A DNA stretch of 35,324 bases from a virus, in the IMG/VR virus record IMGVR_UViG_3300001838_000149, positions 1-35,324 of that record; one strand, given 5' to 3'. Positions 12,103-21,551 of the stretch are shown piece after piece. Numbering within the stretch: position 1 is the stretch's first letter; each line of letters opens with the position of its first letter. The notes under the pieces were generated by a model. It had not been told where the DNA came from and made no database searches. It saw only the letters and a list, made by a program, of their open reading frames with translations. Position numbers and translations under genes: made by a program.

Positions 12103-12633
12103 TCAGTAACCGTGTTGTATTACTACTCCTTTGAATGAATAACAGCCGTTACCACGGGTATAATAAAGTGTTTCATACCCTGCGGATACAGGGTGTAAGG
12201 TCATAAGGGCGGTTACGCTGCCATTAGTGAATGTAGCTATCGTTGTGTCTGATAAAGACCACGTACCTGTGGCTATACCGTAAGCTGAGTAAATAAATGA
12301 GTCGGTAGAACCGATATAAGCGGTATTCGCACCACTTATAGTAGGTGCGCTACCGTCAACCGTTACTATTACAGTCGCAGAGCCTACGCCTGCCACGGTG
12401 TAAGTTACATTGCTCGATATGTTGTTGCTACTCACCACATGGCTCGTAACAACACCGCCAGAGGTAACAGATAGATACCTGCCGTTGCTCACAGACCACG
12501 TACCGCCCGTTGGCGTACCCGTTAGCGTTATGGATGTGTTATTGCACATATGCAATGTGCTGTAACCGATTGATACCTGTGCTTTTGATATAAGGGAGAA
12601 AAGCATAAAAGCCGCTGTGAGTAATGTTTTCAT
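12103..12633 (-). CDS. Secreted Ig-like (BIG2-type) protein in the fibre region
   Basis: A 176-residue protein with an N-terminal signal peptide (MKTLLTAAFMLFSLISKAQ, Bacteroidota-type AQ end). The body has repeated bacterial Ig-like features: TLTGTPTGGTWSVSNGRY, TVAGVGSATVIVTVDG, then GIATGTWSLSDTTIATFTNG. These folds help phage proteins stick to sugars. It is the last tail-side gene before the lysis cassette, 5 bp after the long fibre gene. A signal peptide is not expected on a virion part, so it may be an adhesin made for the host surface or a recently captured host gene. Confidence 0.65.
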   Translation of the reverse strand: MKTLLTAAFMLFSLISKAQVSIGYSTLHMCNNTSITLTGTPTGGTWSVSNGRYLSVTSGGVVTSHVVSSNNISSNVTYTVAGVGSATVIVTVDGSAPTISGANTAYIGSTDSFIYSAYGIATGTWSLSDTTIATFTNGSVTALMTLHPVSAGYETLYYTRGNGCYSFKGVVIQHGY

Positions 12634-12638
12634 GATTA

Positions 12639-14147
12639 TTAATATTGACCTGAGGTAAGTACATAATAATATATGGTTACATGAATTGTCCCGTTCCCCG
12701 TGGTGGGATTTATGGAAGCTGGGCCTAATAACAATGGAGCATTAATAGCATATTGTTGCCCCACATTTGCGTTAGCAAACATATTCATGCCTGATATTAT
12801 AGATGTAGTAGAATTTAATTTAGTCCACACACCACAAACAGCAGTAGAAGAAACGGGAGTAAATGTATATGCGTATAGACTTGTCGCGCTATATGTTGTA
12901 CTGACATACGTATAATTCATGATTATATTTATGGGAACAATAATTGTTCCTGCACCCTTAGCTGATACAAGCGTTATGGGAGATGTGAACGAATTGAGTA
13001 TTTGCGATGACGATATAGTAAGGCTGTCCGAATACATTGTTAGTAGACTGCCGCCGCCGCCGCCGCCGCCAGAAGGGGTAGTCCAGTTACCTTGCCCATC
13101 CATATAGTGAGCAGAGTTGTTATCAAGTTTTTTAAGGTATCCATGCTTTGATGTACTTGAATTGTTTGTGGTGTTGTCGGATAGTGTCTGCCCTGTTTCT
13201 GTGAGTCCTGTACCATTTGTAAGAATAATAGATGTTGGGGTGCCTAATGCGTTACTCCATGTTCCATCACCACGCCAGAATGTAGCCGAACTCGCAGATG
13301 TGCCGCTGTTTAAATTTGTAACAGGTATGTTACCTGTGAGAGATACCGTATATGAAGGCGTAGAGGCTAATGCCTGCGATGCGTTACCTGTAATAGCAAT
13401 GTTAGTACCTGCCGTAACATTCATGCTACCTGTGGGAGTCGCTGTTATCGTATTGTTTGCCCCATAAGTTATAGGTGTAGTGTTTACACTTGTTGTCGTA
13501 GTTGCCCCTGTTCCACCGTAGGAAGTTCCTATTGTTGTACCATTCCATGTACCCGATGTTATTGTACCTGTCTTTGTCAAAGAAGAATAAACTACCGTTG
13601 GGTTTAATGTAGTAGTAGTAAGGGTATTAGCTGATGCCGCCACCGTATTATCAGAACCGTATGTTATAGGTGTTGTATTAACGCTTGTGGTAGTAGTTGC
13701 TCCCGTACCGCCATTTAATTTGGCTATAGTACCAGTAACACTAACCGTTGGCGTAGTCGTACCTGCTATGGATATATTTGTACCCGCAGCAACAGAAGAT
13801 ACGCCACTCAGGCCTACAATAGTATCCGGCTTCGGCTCACCATTTGTTCTCCACCAGGTTTGCCACGATGCGAAAGATGCAAATGCCGCATTCGCATTAT
13901 CTCCATCCTTATAAAAGATTGATAGCCTGCCGGGTCTTAATGGATTACTTGTATTGTAGTTCCTATTCAACTCGATAAGCGTATCGCCGCTGGACAGGTA
14001 CCAGCGGTAGGTAATATACCCCCGCTCGTAATCCTGCCCATCTATTGTAACATAGCCAGCAGAGCCAATCTTAAGAATTACATTTGATTGAGCCTGACCT
14101 GCAAGGCCGGAGAGCATAAGTAGTGCAATTAGTATGATCTTTTTCAT
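12639..14147 (-). CDS. Repeat-rich tail-fibre-like protein with signal peptide
   Basis: A 502-residue Thr/Ser/Gly/Asn-rich protein. Tail-fibre features are two copies of GGTGATTTTSVNTTPITYG (146-164 and 211-229), FWRGDGTWS near 290, MDGQGNWTTP near 349, and a run of seven Gly (360-366) encoded by a CCG-type trinucleotide repeat. The C-terminal 130 residues look like a compact knob. The start MKKIILIALLMLSGLAGQAQ is a signal peptide. It is probably a receptor-binding fibre, or an exported decoy. The repeated DNA makes it prone to recombination, a common way to change host range. Confidence 0.7.
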   Translation of the reverse strand: MKKIILIALLMLSGLAGQAQSNVILKIGSAGYVTIDGQDYERGYITYRWYLSSGDTLIELNRNYNTSNPLRPGRLSIFYKDGDNANAAFASFASWQTWWRTNGEPKPDTIVGLSGVSSVAAGTNISIAGTTTPTVSVTGTIAKLNGGTGATTTTSVNTTPITYGSDNTVAASANTLTTTTLNPTVVYSSLTKTGTITSGTWNGTTIGTSYGGTGATTTTSVNTTPITYGANNTITATPTGSMNVTAGTNIAITGNASQALASTPSYTVSLTGNIPVTNLNSGTSASSATFWRGDGTWSNALGTPTSIILTNGTGLTETGQTLSDNTTNNSSTSKHGYLKKLDNNSAHYMDGQGNWTTPSGGGGGGGSLLTMYSDSLTISSSQILNSFTSPITLVSAKGAGTIIVPINIIMNYTYVSTTYSATSLYAYTFTPVSSTAVCGVWTKLNSTTSIISGMNMFANANVGQQYAINAPLLLGPASINPTTGNGTIHVTIYYYVLTSGQY

Positions 14148-14152
14148 GTTTT

Positions 14153-14770
14153 TTATTGGAATGCCTGCCAGTCAATAACCGCAGTGCCGGTGAACGATGC
14201 ATTAAAAGTTACTGTTATTGTAGTGGCCGATATGCCGGTTACCTTGCATGCGGCAGGGCCAGAGAATGCGTTAGCAAAGGCCCGCGAAGGTGTCCATCCG
14301 AGTCCATGCGTTATGGTCATGGTGGTTTGAGCGGACAGCGACTGTGTATCTGTGCCTCCGCTATTGGTTACGATAGTGCCACCGTTAATAGGCGGATAAA
14401 GGTTTACATCTGCTGTCAGTGAGCCGGAATATGGTGTACCGTGATATTTTGTATAGAAGTTATCGGCGCCGTCCCTGAGTTTAAGTATAGCGTCAACCGC
14501 ATTTAAAAGCTCGGCCACAACAACGGAGCCGTTTTTTAGCTTTATGGTATCTGAGGTTAGGTCTATACGTAGGTGAGTTGTAGAAGGATCACCGATGATA
14601 ACGCTACCATCAGTATCCGTATTCAAATACATATTTGTAAAACAGGCGATAACCTCCTCTATGCTAAGTCCAACATTATCAGGGGTTATAGAGTTAGGTG
14701 TTGTTTTACTCGTTACATTAGTATGAGTATTGGTATTAGCAGTCGCAAGAGCCGTCTGTAATGTAGCCAT
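14153..14770 (-). CDS. Tail fibre / tip protein, first gene of the fibre-lysis unit
   Basis: A 205-residue Thr/Asn-rich protein. It has an N-terminal repetitive part (ALATANTNTHTNVTSKTT), a beta-helix-like middle (TDGSVIIGDPSTTHLRIDL) and a C-terminal H-type motif (MTITHGLGWTPSRAFANAF). That motif resembles the 'HGLG.TP' ends of phage fibre domains. No signal peptide. It starts 18 nt after a late promoter (14788-14834), so it heads the transcript for fibres, lysis genes and tRNA. Confidence 0.6.
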   Translation of the reverse strand: MATLQTALATANTNTHTNVTSKTTPNSITPDNVGLSIEEVIACFTNMYLNTDTDGSVIIGDPSTTHLRIDLTSDTIKLKNGSVVVAELLNAVDAILKLRDGADNFYTKYHGTPYSGSLTADVNLYPPINGGTIVTNSGGTDTQSLSAQTTMTITHGLGWTPSRAFANAFSGPAACKVTGISATTITVTFNASFTGTAVIDWQAFQ

Positions 14771-14787
14771 ATCTTTTGCTTTGATTT

Positions 14788-14834
14788 CAAAAGTATATAG
14801 CTGTTATATGTCTATGAAATTGTTATATTTTACT
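14788..14834 (-). promoter_or_regulatory. Late promoter 4 (fibre-lysis unit)
   Basis: On the minus strand AGTAAAATATA (14834..14824) is followed after exactly 28 nt by TACTTTTG (14795..14788), a perfect TAnnTTTG. The gene ATG is 17 nt further. The same 11-mer and 28-nt spacing occur before three other late units. The -33 TTTG is poor (TTTC), as in an activator-dependent promoter. Confidence 0.7.
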
Positions 14835-14835
14835 T

Positions 14836-15783
14836 TTAGCTAAAAACCAATGAATAAGGCGATGTGAATATTCTGGCCGTCCCCATATCGTCAGAATTAT
14901 TCCATTCCCAGCCCGATTGGTTGTCATGCTCCCGTAGCTGTATGGTGCCGGACATGAGATTTGTTACCTCGTTCTTTGTCAGGTTCCAGTTTGCGCCGTT
15001 GTTCTTGATATACCGAACCCCATCTATGAATATATAGCTGCAGGACAGTATTCGGTTAACTTTATCCATAACCCAATCAGGAGCGCCGTACGGAGCGCCC
15101 ACAATAAGCTTAAATACCCGGTATGGAATGGAGTTCAGGTTCACAAGGTCGGAGTTCATATCACTGAAGCCGGTATCATCGGAGGCAAAATCATCTGGTA
15201 ACAGGATCATTTCAGTCCTGAAATTGAACAAGTAACCGGCCGTAATACCCTCGAACAGTATATCATAGTTGTTTATGTCATGGCTGTACTCCAATAGCAT
15301 GGTCTTTTTAAAGGTTCCATTCTTTACGAGCAGGCATTCCGATACCACAAATGTATTCTCAGTGTCGCCGGTATCGCCATACAGCTCCTCTATGACAATA
15401 TAATAGTACCCATCGGCCAGCTCCAGCGTTTCCGGGTTAAAATTGTACATAAAAGTGTTATATATGTCCCCGTAGTAGCTATCTACGTTTCCGGGTAGCA
15501 CAATAGCCGGTATCATGGCCGAAATTAGCACCGTTACTACATTCCCGTTATCATCGAATAGGGTAATGTCTATTTTAGGGGCCAGTGAGTCAATATATAG
15601 CAGTATATCATCTCCATAGCTCACTTTCTGTACATAGTTGCTATCCCCCTGGAAAAACTGCCTTGTTTTTTGCCAGAAAAAGCCTTTATCAAAGCCGAAA
15701 GTGTTGTATTTATCGGGTAAAATATCGTTAGCTTTTATCATGCGTAAAGCTCCGAGCGGCGGTATGCGTGTACTTTTATTCAT
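14836..15783 (-). CDS. Tail tip / baseplate protein
   Basis: A 315-residue beta-rich protein with many aromatic residues (FWQKTRQFFQGDSNYVQKV, GYYYIVIEELYGDTGDTENT). It follows the 764-residue tail gene and precedes the fibres, a place for a receptor-tip or baseplate protein. No enzyme motif is seen. It starts within a 46-bp space shared with the divergent lipoprotein gene. Identified by position and composition; I do not recognise a named family. Confidence 0.55.
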   Translation of the reverse strand: MNKSTRIPPLGALRMIKANDILPDKYNTFGFDKGFFWQKTRQFFQGDSNYVQKVSYGDDILLYIDSLAPKIDITLFDDNGNVVTVLISAMIPAIVLPGNVDSYYGDIYNTFMYNFNPETLELADGYYYIVIEELYGDTGDTENTFVVSECLLVKNGTFKKTMLLEYSHDINNYDILFEGITAGYLFNFRTEMILLPDDFASDDTGFSDMNSDLVNLNSIPYRVFKLIVGAPYGAPDWVMDKVNRILSCSYIFIDGVRYIKNNGANWNLTKNEVTNLMSGTIQLREHDNQSGWEWNNSDDMGTARIFTSPYSLVFS

Positions 15784-15829
15784 TTTTTATAATATTATTT
15801 GTTAATATTGTTGTTTAATTCTATTCATT

Positions 15830-16150
15830 ATGAAGTACTTTTTACTTGTTGCCTGTCTTTCCCTCATTTCGTGTACCAAGAGCTCCGGCCCGTCTGCTAA
15901 GTATGATTTTTCATGCTTTGTAGAGATTAACTACGCATACAGGTCTATAGATACCGCATATTATCATGCACATGGCGCTTATCATTATTCGACTATCAAC
16001 CGCCACGATACCATATACGGGTATGACAGCGCATCTATGCTCAGTTATATAGCCTCTCGCCGGCTGTTCCCGGCTGTTCTTGATCACATCATCCTCGACA
16101 CCGCCGTATACGTCGACAGTGGTACAGATTGCCATCGTTACATTCACTAA
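15830..16150 (+). CDS. Lipoprotein moron on the opposite strand
   Basis: A 106-residue protein with a lipoprotein signal: MKYFLLVACLSLISC, lipobox LISC, acylated Cys15. The mature part is small and His/Tyr-rich (YHAHGAYHYSTINRHD) with two more Cys (28, 101 region). It is the only plus-strand gene in 20 kb of late minus-strand genes, wedged between two tail genes, ending 5 bp from the convergent tail gene. This is the usual look of a 'moron'. Phage lipoproteins of this size often block superinfection at the cell surface. The exact function is inferred. Confidence 0.7.
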   Translation: MKYFLLVACLSLISCTKSSGPSAKYDFSCFVEINYAYRSIDTAYYHAHGAYHYSTINRHDTIYGYDSASMLSYIASRRLFPAVLDHIILDTAVYVDSGTDCHRYIH

Positions 16151-16155
16151 AAGAG

Positions 16156-18450
16156 CTACAGGTAGTCCGGTATCACCGTATCCGGGCTACACAATAATTT
16201 GAACGTGAACACATCGTTCACACCGTCCTTTATCCCCGCCTCGAGCACAAAGCCATCCAGTTCTATACCCTGGTATGTATGCCTGAACACACCATAGGGA
16301 TTGGTGGCCATCAGGTCGGGCAGGTCAAGCGGCACCTGCGCGTCGAACTCGAATACTAACGGCTTGAATAGTATATCCTCGCCTGTTCCGTCCGGTGCAA
16401 GGTCAACATCCGCATTCTCGGTAACGGTAGGGCCGGTATACATGCTGCTGACTACATCCGCGTTCTTGGTTGCTGAAGTAAACTCAAGGCCCGGGCTCAG
16501 CATATCGCCGTAGACAGACCGGAGCCATTTCATCAGCCTGCCTATGCACCGGGCAGGGGAGAATGGCATGTTATAGACCGTGGGCCATACAGATGCAGGA
16601 AGGCCGGCGGTTACCGTCTGCGCCTTTTCCACCTGGTATGGGTTGGGCGTAATGCCATCTATCTCCATCCGGTCGCCGTTCGACTGGATAATAAACGTAT
16701 CGTTATCGCTGCCGCTGTCCGTGGTCTGCTTATTGGCAAGGTTGGCCCGGGTATATTCTATGCCATAGCAGTCGGTTCGCAATGGTGCGGTATAATCGAT
16801 GTCTTTATTGAGACTCTTTACCGGCGTCTTATGCGTTACCTCCGAATTATACTCATAGCGGCCGTTCACCTCGTCATAGCTCTGGTCATGGTAGCCTGAC
16901 TTTATGGAGTTCGCCTTATAATCTGCGTATGCGTACATTTTCCAGTTTGCGATGCGGTCGCCGAGGTGGGCGATCAGCACATCCTTTTGGTAGAAATACC
17001 CTAAATCCTCAAGCCGCAATACCTCGTTACCATCATCGTCCTTTTCGATGCCTATTCCCGCCGCGCACCTGCTGAATGCATCCTTTGCGAAGTCCGCGAA
17101 GTTGATCTTTATAACCGGGTCGATGGTAGTACCGTCTGCGGACACATACAACTGCCGGAGCGCATCACCGGAAGTAAAGAAGGTATACAAATTGTTGAGG
17201 TTGTATACATCCGGGCCCGGGAAAGTATCGGTTGTCAGCAGATCACTCACGGGATCGACGGATGTAGAGCCGGTTATCTTGTAAAACAATTGCTTGAACA
17301 GGTTGTAGTGGCTCAGTACACGGCAAGGTGTATCCGGCTGCCGGAACTCGAAAGAAAGCCTGATGGCAGACGCTACACTGCCGAGTTTTATATCAAGGTC
17401 TGAGTGATTTACACCCGTCTCCGCCGCTGAAGTAGTGGCCCTGAATACCAGCACCAGGGCATCACCGGCGTTAAATGTGAGCGATGTAGGCGCTATGGTA
17501 GCCGTAGTGGTTGGGCTGCTACCGCCCGGCGCTATTGCTCCAGCGGGATCTGTCCACAGTGGAGTGTCAGAAACTAACGTCCCGAATCCGCCATTGTATA
17601 TTTTAGCGTGCAGAGATACTTCAATATTCTGATCACTGCCGCCCAGGTTCATTATATGCCCGAAATTGATATCATCAAACGTCAGGACTCCCGAAAATGG
17701 TTGTACCGACTTGGACATGATAGCGTTCTCGAATATGCCCGCAGGTACATTGATACCCATGAGCGGAGATGTGGGCGTAATGACCGAATATGCGCCCTCC
17801 TCGTTGATAAATACCACTCCCATCGTCATTTCCTGCTGAGTACCACCAACAGACCCGGCAGACACGGATATGAGCGCCGCACCGTCCTGTTGCGTCTGGT
17901 AGTTGTACTGACCAAGCAGGGTAACGCCGCCGGGATCAGAGCCGGGCGGGTTACCGCTTACCCATAACCACTGAGTATCGGTATCATCATCCGGCACCTC
18001 CAGCGGTATCTCGAAGTCCGTAGTATCGTAAGAGTTGAGCTTGGCAGACAGCCCGCCTTCCATCAGGGCCTCGCTGACATAGTTCTTGGTGTTGTTATGC
18101 TGCGAGAAGTTGACCGTACACAGGCACCGAGGCTCATAATCCTGCGTCGCATCATTCAACTTATACACCTCCAGCTCGCAAACCGCCTCAGTACCTCCCT
18201 GCCTATTAAAGAGATAGCGCAATATCTGCGCTGCATCATTGGCAAATCTCGCAGCTTCCGGGGCATAGTGCCGGAAAACACCGACATATACATTGTGCCT
18301 GCGGTATAGTATCTGTAATTTATTCCAGTCAACAACTCCTTTCTTGATATTAATAGGTGTTGGCGATGTGACTACTGCGCGGCTTGAGTCCACATAGTAG
18401 TAAGTGGAGCTGTCCTTCCTGAATCTGAATTGAAATACCGGCTTTCCCAT
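16156..18450 (-). CDS. Large tail tip / hub protein
   Basis: A 764-residue protein whose ATG shares one base with the tape-measure stop (TAATG at 18450). The N-terminal 150 residues begin FQFRFRKDSSTYYYVDSS with LQILYRRHNVYVGVFRHY. The middle is a long beta region with SGVLTFDDINFGHIMNLGG. The end has YTRANLANKQTTDSGSDND and VFRHTYQGIELDGFVLEAG. Being directly after the tape measure it should be a distal-tail or tail-hub protein that links the tube to the fibres. No lytic-enzyme motif is seen. Large hub proteins of this kind are usual in Bacteroidota siphophages. Confidence 0.65.
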   Translation of the reverse strand: MGKPVFQFRFRKDSSTYYYVDSSRAVVTSPTPINIKKGVVDWNKLQILYRRHNVYVGVFRHYAPEAARFANDAAQILRYLFNRQGGTEAVCELEVYKLNDATQDYEPRCLCTVNFSQHNNTKNYVSEALMEGGLSAKLNSYDTTDFEIPLEVPDDDTDTQWLWVSGNPPGSDPGGVTLLGQYNYQTQQDGAALISVSAGSVGGTQQEMTMGVVFINEEGAYSVITPTSPLMGINVPAGIFENAIMSKSVQPFSGVLTFDDINFGHIMNLGGSDQNIEVSLHAKIYNGGFGTLVSDTPLWTDPAGAIAPGGSSPTTTATIAPTSLTFNAGDALVLVFRATTSAAETGVNHSDLDIKLGSVASAIRLSFEFRQPDTPCRVLSHYNLFKQLFYKITGSTSVDPVSDLLTTDTFPGPDVYNLNNLYTFFTSGDALRQLYVSADGTTIDPVIKINFADFAKDAFSRCAAGIGIEKDDDGNEVLRLEDLGYFYQKDVLIAHLGDRIANWKMYAYADYKANSIKSGYHDQSYDEVNGRYEYNSEVTHKTPVKSLNKDIDYTAPLRTDCYGIEYTRANLANKQTTDSGSDNDTFIIQSNGDRMEIDGITPNPYQVEKAQTVTAGLPASVWPTVYNMPFSPARCIGRLMKWLRSVYGDMLSPGLEFTSATKNADVVSSMYTGPTVTENADVDLAPDGTGEDILFKPLVFEFDAQVPLDLPDLMATNPYGVFRHTYQGIELDGFVLEAGIKDGVNDVFTFKLLCSPDTVIPDYL

Positions 18451-21400
18451 TAGCTGAAATGATTATTTAAGTAGGTTGTCCAATTATTACCGCGCTTTAC
18501 CCTCTTAACGAGCTGTCCGTCGTCCCACGAGAAATGCACCTCCTGCTTTTTTATGATGGCCTGCTTCAGGTCACCCACCTCCGCTTTTATAGTCCCCTGA
18601 AGGGCCGAGAAATCATTATTAACGATATTCAGGCTCTTGAGCAGTGAGGGTGTCATTAATCCCATACTTCCGGCGATCATATCCTCCTCTGGTATTACCC
18701 TTGTGCCTCTTTTGAGGTCAGCAATATGCGCGCTGTCGGTGAAGTATGGGTCTTTACCGGGCTCAAGCACATACTCCGGCCTGTCACCGATCACCGCAAG
18801 CCCTCCCGGGTGCGTAGGATCGCCGTCTTTTATACCGATACCCTGGCCGTATACCGGTAGTGGCTGGGCAAGTATTGCCGCCACCTGCGCCGCGCCAATG
18901 GCCGCATCTATTCCGGCAAGCACCTGCCCATAGCCCGGGATAGCCAAAGCGGCTGTTATCGCAATGGCCGTGTTCTCAACAACCCTAAGAATAGATGCTA
19001 CACGGTCGGCAATGGCCTGCTCACGCTTGATGCGCTTCATCTCGTTCTGTATCTGCTTCTCCTGCTGGTGAGTCTGCGCATTCAGCGCCCTGATGGCCTC
19101 CTGTTTTTTCTTGTCAGACATCATCGAGCCGTTGATAGCGTCCTCTTCGGCCTGTCTGCGCTGTTCTATTCCGTCCAGTAGTTGCTGCTGGTAGTCGAGC
19201 TGCTTCTGGTAGAATGAGTCCACTATGGATTGCCCAACTTCAAGCCCTGTAGTAATGGCTTCGTTTATCTTTTGATGTATCGCCTTGGTTTTCTCCGCCT
19301 TCGCTTTATCTTTATCCTCGAAGTTCTTGAGGTCGGCGTCATACAGGTGCTTCTTGGCCGCGTTCAACTGCTCCAGCAATGCAGATACATTGACGCCCTG
19401 AGCAGATAAGGCGTTTATCTCTTCCGTGAGATAGTCTACAAGCTGCTGATACTTCTCTTTCTGGAATTTATCCTCGATCAGCTGCTTTTCCTTCGTGTAT
19501 TGCTTGTACTTTATAGTACCGGCAAGCAGTTTATCAGACAGCACCTTGAGCTGTTCGCCTTCCTGAATGTCCACGTTAGCGGTCAGGTCTTTTATGGCGT
19601 CAATTCGCTTCTTTACCTCGTTCTGCTGTAGCGCCACTATGGCCTGTGCGGTCTTCTCGATATGCTGCTGCTCCTTCAGGTCGTATTCTGCGGAGATATT
19701 ATTGTATTGCTGTTGTAATACCGCCTTTTTGGCCAGCAACTCCTTCTCCTGCTGCGTCCGTTTGTCTGCTGACTTCTTTTCGATCTTATCTATTTCTTTC
19801 AGGTCATTATCCACTATGTCCATACGGGCAGATAAACCCTCCGCCTCTGCCTGAAAAGATAACTCCGCATATTGCCGGTAAGCGGTCAGGCGCTCCTCCA
19901 GCGACTTCTTCTCATCGTCCGCGATAGCCTTCTGACCGGCAGCCTCTATTTCCAGTCGTTTGGCGTATTCATCATACAGCTCTTTGGTGAGCTCATCCTT
20001 ATTTTTTAGGGTGTAGTCCTTCTGCTCCTTACCTTTTTTACCATCTTTCTTATCCAATGCCAGCGCACCGGCTTTTACCGCCTCCTGGTTAACTATCTTC
20101 AGGAATTGATTACGCTCAATCTCTGCCTGTACGATCTGCTCCTGTATTTTCCCAAGCGCCTCCCGGTCTTGTGATATTTGGCTGACCAAACCGCTGTAAT
20201 ATGAAGGAACAAGCTGTTTAGCCCCGAACTTATCAGTAGATTTATTGTCAATTATCCCCTGATTTTTATTAATATCCTCCTGTAAATCGAGTTCCTTCTT
20301 TTTTAGGTCAAGTATTATTTTTTGAGCCTCCGCTACCTTATCAATCCCCGCCTCCATTGTAGCCTTTGCTAACAAAGCAGTATTCAAACGCTCCACCGCA
20401 TCCGCTGTCTGTCCCGTTAATATCGCCTCTTTACTTAGGCTGCCGAGGTAATCGGGATACTTTTCCTGTAATTGCTCAACAGCGCGCAGGCGTATGGTCA
20501 TAGAAACAGATGCATTTTTCGCTATTTCAAGTAAAGACTGCGCATGCGTTATCTCCTTAGCCGCATTTGATGATAGCGACTCGTCGATCTGCTTTATCGC
20601 ATCATTGTATTTTTTTGTAGCATCCACCGCCTGCTCGGTTGCATTCTTTGACATAGCCATACGGGCAGTTAATATCGTTACTGCCGCAACGGCTATGGAT
20701 AAAATACCGCTGAATGAAAACAGCTCTTTACCGAGTATCTTCCACACCGGCACCGTCTCCTGTCCGCTTTCTTTCAGTACCTTGTTGGCATCAGATATTT
20801 TCTTTATCGCATCATATAGCGGCCCTATGTTGTTGGATATGGCGAGTATTCCCGTTGCTGTACTGTATGCAAATGCCGGTGTATCGCGTAATATCTGAGA
20901 TAATGCAAGTGCGGCGCTGGCGTAATTACCAACGTTCCTGTTATGCTGTCCGACAGACTTTTCTATCTCCAGCAGCTTTATATTGAGCGCGGATGCCTTC
21001 TCTGTCATATCCGCAGCCTCTTTGCTGTTTATTCCAAATTCAGCACTCAGCCTCTTTGCTTCGTTTGCTGTTTCCCTGTACTCCTTTTTCAGTATCTCAT
21101 ATGCATTGGCGGCTTTTTCTGCCTGTGCGGCCTCTTTTGCCGCCTCCCTGGTTAACCTGTTCTTCTCGTCGCTCACATACTTTGCCGCCCTTGCATTTGC
21201 CTCATGGGCCTTTGCTTCCTTCTCCGTAATATCTGCCACTCCCTGAGCTACCTTTATATACTTTTCGGATGTGCCGTTATAGTTTTTAATAATAGCATCA
21301 GCAACAGAGTATGTATGTCCGAGTTTCTGAACGGAAGTAATCAGCCCGTTATTTGCCGATACGGCCTGCTTTGTGTTATCAGATACCTGCTTCAATGTGC

Positions 21401-21551
21401 TGGAATTGCCGAGTCCATCATAAGCCTGCTTTGCCTGCTGTGATAGCTTTACTATCTCCTCCGTTGTTGCCTTAGCATCCTCCCGCAGTTGCTTCAATTG
21501 GTCATAGGCCGCCTGCCCGACTATCTGATCAATCATTTCATTTTGTGCCAT
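18450..21551 (-). CDS. Tail tape measure protein
   Basis: A 1033-residue protein, the longest gene in the genome. The N-terminus is a coiled coil (QLREDAKATTEEIVKLSQQA). It has hydrophobic patches near 215-240 and 270-295 (GILSIAVAAVTILTARMAMS), a long charged helical region (about 480-860, many K/E/Q), and a hydrophobic Ala/Ile segment near 885-925 (AIAITAALAIPGYGQVLAGI). It ends with GGLAVIGDRPEYVLEPGKDP, seen in tape measures of this host group. It sets tail length and leaves with the DNA. By the usual 0.15 nm per residue the tail would be near 150 nm. Confidence 0.9.
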   Translation of the reverse strand: MAQNEMIDQIVGQAAYDQLKQLREDAKATTEEIVKLSQQAKQAYDGLGNSSTLKQVSDNTKQAVSANNGLITSVQKLGHTYSVADAIIKNYNGTSEKYIKVAQGVADITEKEAKAHEANARAAKYVSDEKNRLTREAAKEAAQAEKAANAYEILKKEYRETANEAKRLSAEFGINSKEAADMTEKASALNIKLLEIEKSVGQHNRNVGNYASAALALSQILRDTPAFAYSTATGILAISNNIGPLYDAIKKISDANKVLKESGQETVPVWKILGKELFSFSGILSIAVAAVTILTARMAMSKNATEQAVDATKKYNDAIKQIDESLSSNAAKEITHAQSLLEIAKNASVSMTIRLRAVEQLQEKYPDYLGSLSKEAILTGQTADAVERLNTALLAKATMEAGIDKVAEAQKIILDLKKKELDLQEDINKNQGIIDNKSTDKFGAKQLVPSYYSGLVSQISQDREALGKIQEQIVQAEIERNQFLKIVNQEAVKAGALALDKKDGKKGKEQKDYTLKNKDELTKELYDEYAKRLEIEAAGQKAIADDEKKSLEERLTAYRQYAELSFQAEAEGLSARMDIVDNDLKEIDKIEKKSADKRTQQEKELLAKKAVLQQQYNNISAEYDLKEQQHIEKTAQAIVALQQNEVKKRIDAIKDLTANVDIQEGEQLKVLSDKLLAGTIKYKQYTKEKQLIEDKFQKEKYQQLVDYLTEEINALSAQGVNVSALLEQLNAAKKHLYDADLKNFEDKDKAKAEKTKAIHQKINEAITTGLEVGQSIVDSFYQKQLDYQQQLLDGIEQRRQAEEDAINGSMMSDKKKQEAIRALNAQTHQQEKQIQNEMKRIKREQAIADRVASILRVVENTAIAITAALAIPGYGQVLAGIDAAIGAAQVAAILAQPLPVYGQGIGIKDGDPTHPGGLAVIGDRPEYVLEPGKDPYFTDSAHIADLKRGTRVIPEEDMIAGSMGLMTPSLLKSLNIVNNDFSALQGTIKAEVGDLKQAIIKKQEVHFSWDDGQLVKRVKRGNNWTTYLNNHFS

